From an uncultured Collinsella sp. (lineage in GTDB: Bacteria; Actinomycetota; Coriobacteriia; Coriobacteriales; Coriobacteriaceae): a stretch of DNA of 6,999 nt. Each line of letters begins with the position of its first letter. Position 1 is the stretch's first letter. Below, piece by piece: positions 1 through 4,721 of the stretch. The position numbers and the translations under genes were made by a program. The notes under the pieces were generated by a model. The model did no database searches and had not been told where the DNA came from. It was given only the letters and a program-made list of their open reading frames with translations. The DNA lies in the NCBI GenBank assembly GCA_900551975.1, contig URYA01000087.1, forward strand, positions 1 to 6,999, given 5' to 3'.

Positions 1-1024
1 CCGCCGCACCATTCTATTCATCGATGAGATTCACCGCTTCTCTAAGTCGCAGCAGGATGCCCTGCTACATGCAGTTGAGAACCGTACCGTCATTATGATT
101 GGCGCTACGACGGAGAATCCGTACTTCGAGGTCAACTCGGCGCTGCTCTCACGTGGTCGAGTCGTGGAGCTTGAGCATTTAAAGGACGAGGATATCGCCA
201 TGCTTATCGAGCGTGCGCTCGAGGCACCTCAGGGCCTGAACGGCAAATTCTCGGCCGATGATGATACGGTCAAGACCATTTGCACGCTGGCAGCGGGTGA
301 TGCACGCTCGGCCCTGACGACACTTGAGCTGGCGAGCGAGATTGCCGTCACGCGTCCCGATACCGAAGGGACGCCAGCGCCGGCGGCGGGGGAGCGTTAT
401 CCCATCACCGTGGATGACGTAAAGATTGCCAACCCGCGTCGCGGTTTTACGTATGACAAAAACGGCGACATGCACTACGACATCATCAGTGCGTTCATTA
501 AGTCCATGCGCGGTAGCGACCCCGATGCCACGGTCTACTGGCTTGCGCGCATGATCGATGCAGGGGAGGATCCTAAGTTTATCGCCCGTCGCATTATGAT
601 TCATGCTTCTGAGGACGTCGGCAACGCCGACCCGCAGGCGCTTTTGGTGGCACATGCCGCGTTTAAGTCTGCCGAGGTCATTGGCTATCCCGAGTGCCGC
701 ATTAACCTGGCTCAGGCTGCACTCTATGTGTGCTTGGCGCCAAAATCCAACGCGTGTGAGGCTTCGATCGATGCGGCGCTGGCCGATATCCACTCTAGTG
801 GGCTTCGCGAGGTGCCGAGTTATCTGCGCGATCGCCATCGCCCGGGCAGCGATGAATACGGTGTGTATAAGTATCCGCACGATTATCCCGAAGGCTGGGT
901 CGACCAGCGCTATTTACCCGAAGGCTTAGAACGCGGTGCATTTTGGCAGCCTGCCGGGCGCGGCTGGGAAGAGTGGCGCGTAGAGCAAAGCGAACGCGAC
1001 CGCAGCGGGAATGCACCGAGGTAG
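1..1024 (+). CDS. rarA: Replication-associated recombination protein A (RarA/MgsA), AAA+ ATPase, 5' end outside the window
   Basis: The reading frame is already open at base 2 and runs to TAG at 1022-1024, giving 340 residues; the start and the Walker A loop lie upstream of the window. Seen: Walker B with adjacent family signature ILFIDEIHRF (visible residues 4-13), the SKSQQDALL segment, a sensor-1 stretch GATTEN (34-39), and an arginine-finger-like SRGR (50-53). The C-terminal half carries the conserved RarA/MgsA tetramerisation region (YDIISAFIKSMRGSDPDA; later RRIMIHASEDVGNADP) and the typical end YKYPHDYPEGWVDQRYLP. Known of the family (E. coli RarA, yeast Mgs1, human WRNIP1): a clamp-loader-like ATPase that acts in the cytoplasm on stalled forks and single-stranded DNA ends. 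A first Met visible at 95 is internal to the Walker B/sensor region and cannot be the start. A short Trp/Arg-rich tail (GAFWQPAGRGWEEW onwards) follows the conserved end. Family assignment is secure. Confidence 0.95.
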   Translation, partial: RRTILFIDEIHRFSKSQQDALLHAVENRTVIMIGATTENPYFEVNSALLSRGRVVELEHLKDEDIAMLIERALEAPQGLNGKFSADDDTVKTICTLAAGDARSALTTLELASEIAVTRPDTEGTPAPAAGERYPITVDDVKIANPRRGFTYDKNGDMHYDIISAFIKSMRGSDPDATVYWLARMIDAGEDPKFIARRIMIHASEDVGNADPQALLVAHAAFKSAEVIGYPECRINLAQAALYVCLAPKSNACEASIDAALADIHSSGLREVPSYLRDRHRPGSDEYGVYKYPHDYPEGWVDQRYLPEGLERGAFWQPAGRGWEEWRVEQSERDRSGNAPR

Positions 1025-1066
1025 CTGCTGATAATTTTGTCCCACGTTGCTGCTCTTAGCATGTTC

Positions 1067-1084
1067 GGTCCCCTTTGGGGTACC
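1067..1084 (+). other. Small hairpin in the rarA to DUF948 gene gap
   Basis: GGTCCCC (1067-1073) can pair with GGGG-T-ACC (1077-1084) across a TTT loop, giving seven pairs with one bulged T at 1081. No T-run follows, so it is not a normal intrinsic terminator for rarA. It lies 41 bases before the next start codon, inside the probable 5' leader of the sigma-factor cluster. I could not identify a convincing promoter in the 100-base gap 1025-1124, although the cluster probably starts here. Function unknown; the structure may be chance. Confidence 0.25.
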
Positions 1085-1113
1085 ATGGAAAACGTCTGTA
1101 TTTCGATTCTTCC

Positions 1114-1119
1114 GGGAGG
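1114..1119 (+). promoter_or_regulatory. Ribosome binding site that fixes the start of the DUF948-like gene
   Basis: GGGAGG lies five bases before ATG at 1125. It decides the start against an in-frame codon at 1047, whose extra 26 residues would put a Cys/Phe-rich segment before the membrane anchor and which has no comparable site upstream. Confidence 0.8.
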
Positions 1120-1124
1120 CTTGT

Positions 1125-1709
1125 ATGAGTCCCATTCAAATCGCCCTGCTGCTACTCGCCGTTGCCGGCGTGTGGGCCATCGTTGAGCTCGCGCTCACCC
1201 TGCGCAAAACCCGCACCGTTGTCGATTCGCTCGACAAGACGGTGACCGACCTCAACAATACGATTGCTGAGGCACAGCCCGTGGTGGCAAAGCTCGATGG
1301 TGCTGTTGACGAACTCACGCCGGCACTTGCCCAGGTGGAGCCGCTGCTCAAGTCGAGCAAGACCGCCGTTGACGCTCTGACGTCCAACCTCGTTGAGGTT
1401 GAGGCCGTCGTTCGCGACATCTCCGAGGTTACGGGCAGTATGGCCGAGGCCAGCAATGCTGTGTCGAGCGTGACTGATTCTGCGGCAGGTGCCGTGCAGA
1501 AACTCTTTAACAAGGTGAAGGCTCCTGCAGCTGACACCGAGCGCAAGCTCGCCGCTGCTGCGGAGGCAGAGCGGCCTACCGAGCGCGTCCTAATTGACGA
1601 GGACGATGACGCTGCTGGTGACGATGATGGCCAGAATCCAGCTGTTAAAGCGGCCCAGTATTACACCTACATGCCCTCCGAGACCTCTGAGGAGTCCTGC
1701 GATGAGTAG
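1125..1709 (+). CDS. DUF948-like membrane-anchored coiled-coil protein (YtxG-type)
   Basis: A 194-residue protein. Seen: an N-terminal hydrophobic segment at about residues 4-25 (IQIALLLLAVAGVWAIVELA) followed by RKTR, so one membrane anchor with the rest probably in the cytoplasm by the positive-inside rule. Residues 29-112 form a heptad-patterned helical rod made of four 21-residue units. Residues 113-155 are Ala-rich and basic, and the tail is strongly acidic (IDEDDDAAGDDD, 157-168). Known: DUF948 proteins have this anchor-plus-helix layout; B. subtilis YtxG is one and belongs to the SigB general-stress regulon. Inference: a stress- or envelope-associated scaffold in the same unit as the sigma factor. 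It is the first gene of the cluster and its last eight bases overlap the next gene. No catalytic motif is visible; DUF948 membership rests on pattern recognition, not a profile search. Confidence 0.8.
   Translation: MSPIQIALLLLAVAGVWAIVELALTLRKTRTVVDSLDKTVTDLNNTIAEAQPVVAKLDGAVDELTPALAQVEPLLKSSKTAVDALTSNLVEVEAVVRDISEVTGSMAEASNAVSSVTDSAAGAVQKLFNKVKAPAADTERKLAAAAEAERPTERVLIDEDDDAAGDDDGQNPAVKAAQYYTYMPSETSEESCDE
1209..1460 (+). repeat. Four tandem 21-residue (63-base) protein repeats in the DUF948-like gene
   Basis: Residues 29-49, 50-70, 71-91 and 92-112 align without gaps. The first three share hydrophobic pairs at unit positions 4-5 (VV, VV, LL), A/T-V at 11-12, and Leu at 15; unit 2 to unit 3 matches at P, AVD and LT. 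The fourth is degenerate but keeps the VE start of unit 3 and the VV pair. Twenty-one residues is three heptads, as expected for a continuous helical rod. The similarity is at protein level; the DNA repeats have diverged. Confidence 0.6.
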
Positions 1710-2079
1710 CGAAGCAACCTGCCCCATCACGCTGACCGTTGCCGGCGACCCGCGTCTCGCTCGCCTTGTGCGCATGACGGCAGCCAACGTTGGTGCCCTG
1801 TGTTCCATGTCTGTCGATCGCATCGAGGACATCCGCATGGCTGCCGAGGAAGCCTTTATCTTTGGCTGCACGGCTGTTGATTCCGACGACATCTCAATCA
1901 AATTCGATGTCGATGAATCTCACGTTGGCATGACCTTTACCTTTGGCGATCAGGCCACCGTCGACGAGGATGACCAGGCTACTGTTTATGCCGAGCTTAT
2001 TTTGGCGAGCGTGTGCGACTCCTACGAAAAGACTGCGGCGCCCCTAACGCTTTCCCTCGACCTCAAGGCGGATATCTAA
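1702..2079 (+). CDS. RsbW/SpoIIAB-like anti-sigma regulatory protein, degenerate GHKL fold
   Basis: A 125-residue protein; the start at 1702 is set by TGAGGAG (1688-1694) seven bases upstream and overlaps the previous gene by eight bases. Seen: an N-terminal strand (TCPITLTVAGDPRLARLVR) and a helix RIEDIRMAAEEAF (40-52) that match the shape of the RsbW/SpoIIAB N-terminus and N-box helix. The usual E-A-x-x-N of the N-box reads E50-A-F-I-F54, so the catalytic-type Glu is kept but the Mg-binding Asn is replaced. No DxGxG (G1) or G-x-G (G2) ATP-lid boxes can be recognised. Position directly before a SigB/SigF-family gene, one base apart, is the classic place for its anti-sigma factor. Inference: binds and holds the adjacent sigma factor, probably without kinase activity. 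Alternatively it is a regulator that has lost that role. Family call is moderate because the sequence is so divergent. Confidence 0.7.
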   Translation: MSSEATCPITLTVAGDPRLARLVRMTAANVGALCSMSVDRIEDIRMAAEEAFIFGCTAVDSDDISIKFDVDESHVGMTFTFGDQATVDEDDQATVYAELILASVCDSYEKTAAPLTLSLDLKADI

Positions 2080-2080
2080 T

Positions 2081-2872
2081 ATGACCGAACGTTCCCGGAG
2101 CGGCAAGACCGCTTGGGACAAGGAGAAAACCCGCGAGCTGTTTCGTCGCTACAAGGAGACTGGTGATCCGGACGCCCGCGAGCAGCTCGTCATGTCCCAT
2201 ATGAACCTGGTAAGGTTTCTTGCCAATAAATTTAAGAATCGCGGCGAGCCGCTCGACGACCTGATGCAGGTTGGCTATCTGGGTCTGCTCAAGGCTATCG
2301 ACCGTTTTGACCCCGAGCGCGGACTCGAGTTCACGACGTTTGCGACACCCACTATCCTGGGCGAGATCAAACGCCATTTCCGCGATAAGGGCTGGAGTGT
2401 GCGCGTACCGCGTCGTCTGCAGGAGCTCTCGGCCAAGGTCAACCAGGCTACTGACAAACTTACCAACGAGCTACAGCGTTCGCCCAAGGTTGAGGAGATC
2501 GCTGAGTATCTAGATGTGACTGTCGATGAGGTCCTCGAGGCTATGGAATCGTCTTCGGCCTATACCTCGGTGCCCATCGAGGCTCCTGGTGCGTCCGATT
2601 CCGACGATGCCCCTTCGATTCTCGACCGTTACGCCGACGATGACAACGAGCTCGACTTTACCGATGACCGCCTGGTGATCGAGGAAGCCATCCGCGATTT
2701 TTCGCCGCGCGAGCGCGAGGTTATCGAGCTGCGCTTCGTGAAGGGCATGACCCAGATCGAGATCGCCAAGAAGCTGGGTATTTCTCAGGTGCAGGTTTCG
2801 CGTCTGCTGCGCCGCACGCTTAAGAAGATTCAGGACAAGATCGACCCCGACGGAGTGATGGTTCGTTCATGA
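2081..2872 (+). CDS. SigB/SigF/SigG-family RNA polymerase sigma factor (group 3 sigma-70)
   Basis: A 263-residue sigma factor that directs RNA polymerase to a dedicated promoter set. Domains seen: region 2 at about 35-105, with HMNLVRFLANKF, DDLMQVGYLGLLKAIDRFDPERG (core binding and -10 recognition) and FTTFATPTILGEIKRHFRD; region 3 at about 108-165 (VPRRLQELSAKV, then SPKVEEIAEYLDVTVDEVLEA); region 4 at about 200-252 with the helix-turn-helix MTQIEIAKKLGISQVQVSRL (223-242). The absence of region 1.1, the overall length and the VPRRLQEL motif fit the SigB/SigF/SigG subfamily. An acidic linker (ASDSDDAPSILDRYADDDNE) separates regions 3 and 4. The start lies one base after the preceding stop with only a weak AAGG (2065-2068) upstream, so translation probably depends on the preceding anti-sigma-like gene; the ATG of the next gene overlaps the stop by four bases. 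Whether it serves general stress is inferred. I cannot tell SigB from SigF, so no symbol is given. Confidence 0.93.
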   Translation: MTERSRSGKTAWDKEKTRELFRRYKETGDPDAREQLVMSHMNLVRFLANKFKNRGEPLDDLMQVGYLGLLKAIDRFDPERGLEFTTFATPTILGEIKRHFRDKGWSVRVPRRLQELSAKVNQATDKLTNELQRSPKVEEIAEYLDVTVDEVLEAMESSSAYTSVPIEAPGASDSDDAPSILDRYADDDNELDFTDDRLVIEEAIRDFSPREREVIELRFVKGMTQIEIAKKLGISQVQVSRLLRRTLKKIQDKIDPDGVMVRS

Positions 2873-4281
2873 GTGAGCACCCTCAACAAACCGATCGCGT
2901 GCTGCGCGATACCCGCATTCTGACGCTGCGCATTTGGGCTGTTGTCGGCTGCATTGTTATTGCTGCTGTCATCTTTAACCTTATGGGCATCCTGGCACCG
3001 GTTATTGAGTTTCTTGCCGTCGGCTCCATCATTGCTTTTGTGATGTCCCCGATCACCAACTGGCTCGAGCACCATGGCGTGAATCGCGGCATCGGTTCGC
3101 TTATCGCGCTTATTGTTGTTGTTGCCGTGCTCGTCGGTGTCGTTTGCATCTTGTCGCCGATTCTCTTTGGTCAGATCATGGAAGTCCTGAGCCGCCTGCC
3201 CGAGCAGCTTCGTGTTGCGGGTGGCGATCTCAATGAGATGATCTCGCATGCCAAGACGCTCAACAACACGCCGCTCAAGGAGTATTTGGACGATAATCTT
3301 TCGTCCCTGGTTGCCGTGGCATCGAAGTATGTGTCTCAGATCGCTGCCGAGCTTGGCCGCGGCGTGTTCCCGCTCATCACCAATACGGCCTCGCAGTTGT
3401 TCGTGATCTTCCTTGGTCTGGTGCTTGCCTACTGGATGGCCTGCGACTACCCTCGCATGCACCACGAGATTTGCACCATCATCGGTCAGGAGAAGGAGAC
3501 CTCGTACCGCTTTATGGTCGCCATCCTTTCTCGCTCTGTCGGCGGCTATATGCGCGGTATGGTCGTGACGTCCATCTGCGGTGGTTTCCTCGCCTTTATC
3601 GGTTTTATGATCATCGGCCATCCGTATGCGGCGCTCATGGCTATCTTTACCGGCATCATGCATTTGGTTCCGGTCGTCGGTCCTTGGGTGAGCGCAGCAA
3701 TCGCCACAGTGCTCGGTTTCATGTTCAGCCCCATGCTGGCGTTATGGACGCTCATCGTGACGATGGTCGCGCAAAACGTCACCGACAATGTGATTTCGCC
3801 TAAGGTCATGCAGAGCTCAGTGCAGGTGCATCCCATTATGAGCCTTACGGCTCTCGTTATCGGCTCGGCACTCATGGGCCCCATCGGCATGATTATTGCC
3901 ATCCCGCTTTGTGCGGCCCTTAAGGGTATCTTCGTGTACTACTTCGAGAATGAGACCGGCCGTCAGCTTGTGGCCTATGACGGCGCCGTGTTTAAGGGCA
4001 CGCCGTACCGCGATGCCGATGGCAACCCGGTCGCCGCCTACGACGCGCTCGGCGACGACACCTTCATCTACGAGTCCGAGCTCATCGGCAACGAGACTGC
4101 GCCCGAGGCCAAGGCGATGCCTAAGCCCGAGTTCGATAATCCCTGGATCAAGCTCTCGGGTTTGCAACCCGATGCCACGGGCTTCTTCAAGAATCCCTTC
4201 GCCAAGGACGATGACTCCAACTCGGACGACGATACCAAAACCGGCATCGACGGCTCCATGGACGATTCGGATTCTAAATAA
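2869..4281 (+). CDS. AI-2E family (PerM/YdiK-type) membrane transporter
   Basis: A 470-residue polytopic membrane protein. Seen: hydrophobic segments at about 18-38, 40-60, 76-100, 168-190, 228-250, 255-271, 272-300 and 322-356; a long soluble stretch at about 101-165 between the third and fourth segments; and the family signature NVISPKVMQSSVQVHP (307-322) followed by LVIGSALMGPIGMIIAIPLCAALK. These identify the AI-2E transporter family (PF01594), whose members include the E. coli autoinducer-2 exporter TqsA and several with Na+/H+ antiport activity; the substrate cannot be read from sequence. The start overlaps the sigma-factor stop as ATGA, with GGAG (2852-2855) rather far upstream, suggesting coupled translation. 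Unusual: about 110 hydrophilic residues after the last helix, ending in an Asp/Ser-rich acidic tail (DDDSNSDDD, 447-455). As last gene of the cluster it is probably made together with the sigma factor. Confidence 0.9.
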   Translation: MSEHPQQTDRVLRDTRILTLRIWAVVGCIVIAAVIFNLMGILAPVIEFLAVGSIIAFVMSPITNWLEHHGVNRGIGSLIALIVVVAVLVGVVCILSPILFGQIMEVLSRLPEQLRVAGGDLNEMISHAKTLNNTPLKEYLDDNLSSLVAVASKYVSQIAAELGRGVFPLITNTASQLFVIFLGLVLAYWMACDYPRMHHEICTIIGQEKETSYRFMVAILSRSVGGYMRGMVVTSICGGFLAFIGFMIIGHPYAALMAIFTGIMHLVPVVGPWVSAAIATVLGFMFSPMLALWTLIVTMVAQNVTDNVISPKVMQSSVQVHPIMSLTALVIGSALMGPIGMIIAIPLCAALKGIFVYYFENETGRQLVAYDGAVFKGTPYRDADGNPVAAYDALGDDTFIYESELIGNETAPEAKAMPKPEFDNPWIKLSGLQPDATGFFKNPFAKDDDSNSDDDTKTGIDGSMDDSDSK

Positions 4282-4287
4282 GCCCCG

Positions 4288-4527
4288 TTAGCGTTTCTTG
4301 AAGTTGTAAATGACAAGAAACGCGAGCAAAGCGATTGATAAGGGGCCGGCTACGTAGAAAAAGAGAACGTCAATTGTGCGTTGAGTGTAATAAGCCTTAT
4401 CGCCTGACATTACTGCATACAATACGTAGCCAAATGCTGGTTGGTTTGCGTACCAGCAGGAGAAGGCCAAGAGCGCTAAAAGTGCTACTACCAGAAGTGC
4501 ATTCAGGACAAATCGTTTGGTATTCAT
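4288..4527 (-). CDS. Small two-helix membrane protein of unknown function
   Basis: A 79-residue protein read from ATG at 4527 down to TAA at 4290-4288. Seen: a hydrophobic segment at about residues 8-27 (LNALLVVALLALLAFSCWYA), a polar loop (SGDKAYYTQRT), a second hydrophobic segment at about 53-74 (VLFFYVAGPLSIALLAFLVIYN) and a basic end FKKR. Charges (K4, R5 and FKKR) suggest both ends are cytoplasmic. A strong GGAAGGAG site stands just upstream, which makes it a real gene despite its size. It converges on the transporter gene with a six-base gap. GC is about 45% by hand count, clearly below its neighbours, which suggests weak expression, low constraint or recent arrival. I do not recognise a family. 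Confidence 0.75.
   Translation of the reverse strand: MNTKRFVLNALLVVALLALLAFSCWYANQPAFGYVLYAVMSGDKAYYTQRTIDVLFFYVAGPLSIALLAFLVIYNFKKR
4291..4323. other. Perfect 10-bp inverted repeat at the convergent gene junction
   Basis: GCGTTTCTTG (4291-4300) and CAAGAAACGC (4314-4323) are exact reverse complements around a 13-base loop. The repeat sits inside the last codons of the small minus-strand gene (the 4291-4300 arm encodes its final FKKR) and starts 9 bases after the transporter stop. It could act as a two-way terminator or 3'-end stabiliser for the convergent transcripts, but neither strand has a T-run next to it, so it is not a canonical intrinsic terminator. Confidence 0.45.
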
Positions 4528-4533
4528 CGTTCG

Positions 4534-4541
4534 CTCCTTCC
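4534..4541 (-). promoter_or_regulatory. Ribosome binding site of the small minus-strand gene
   Basis: On the minus strand GGAAGGAG ends six bases before the ATG at 4527. It is among the best Shine-Dalgarno matches in the window and is the main support for this small gene. Confidence 0.8.
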
Positions 4542-4619
4542 GGATGATTCTTATATGGTATTTTACTAAAACTATTTTTTAAAGGATTGCTTAGTCCTAA
4601 ATTACATGCACTTTCGCTG

Positions 4620-4649
4620 GAGGGTCGCTGTTTGGCGGCCCTCTTTTTT
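4620..4649 (+). terminator. Rho-independent terminator between the sigma-factor cluster and alaS
   Basis: GAGGGTCGC (4620-4628) pairs with GCGGCCCTC (4635-4643) as a nine-pair stem with one G-T wobble, a six-base loop TGTTTG and then six T's (4644-4649). It points in the plus direction only. No plus-strand gene ends immediately before it: the transporter stops 338 bases upstream. It either stops read-through from the sigma cluster across the minus-strand gene, or ends a short transcript starting in the AT-rich 4542-4610 stretch. Leader attenuation of alaS is less likely because a candidate promoter follows it. Confidence 0.8.
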
Positions 4650-4675
4650 GCACTTGCGCGGCGGGATGGTAATAT
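4648..4675 (+). promoter_or_regulatory. Candidate alaS promoter with extended -10
   Basis: TGG-TAATAT (4667-4675) is an extended -10 (TGn plus four of six consensus bases), and TTGCAC (4648-4653) sits 16 bases upstream as a weak -35 that uses the last T's of the terminator. Transcription would start near 4682, leaving a leader of about 40 bases before ATG 4722. The match is by eye and the -35 is poor. Confidence 0.4.
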
Positions 4676-4706
4676 CGTTACGTTTGAACTGTTTCGATGT
4701 GAAACC

Positions 4707-4712
4707 GAGGAG
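4707..4712 (+). promoter_or_regulatory. Ribosome binding site that fixes the alaS start
   Basis: GAGGAG lies nine bases before ATG 4722. It favours this start over an in-frame TTG at 4587, which would make the protein begin upstream of and read through the terminator, and over ATG 4743, seven codons further in, which has no comparable site. Confidence 0.7.
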
Positions 4713-4721
4713 ATTCCCTCT

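Noticed and set aside
179..880. Minus-strand reading frame of 233 codons opposite rarA
   Set aside because: It lies wholly over conserved RarA coding sequence, with no domain and no good ribosome binding site seen.
1045..1083. SigB-type promoter (GTTT / GGGTA) before the cluster, suggesting autoregulation
   Set aside because: GGGTAC at 1078-1083 resembles a -10, but no -35 stands at the required 12-14 base spacing.
3109..3126. GTT triplet run as a microsatellite
   Set aside because: It simply encodes the IVVVAV stretch of a membrane helix in the transporter.
4583..4598. Short hairpin AGGATT-GCTT-AGTCCT as a terminator or operator
   Set aside because: It has only six pairs including a wobble and no proper T-run on either strand; it is likely chance in an AT-rich stretch.
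4542..4721. T-box riboswitch controlling alaS
   Set aside because: A terminator is present, but the region before it is under 100 bases, there is no recognisable T-box core (AGGGTGG-like followed by ACCGCG), and a candidate promoter lies after the terminator.
4587..4721. Longer alaS product beginning at TTG 4587
   Set aside because: It would translate through the intrinsic terminator; the added residues are not AlaRS-like, and GAGGAG supports ATG 4722.
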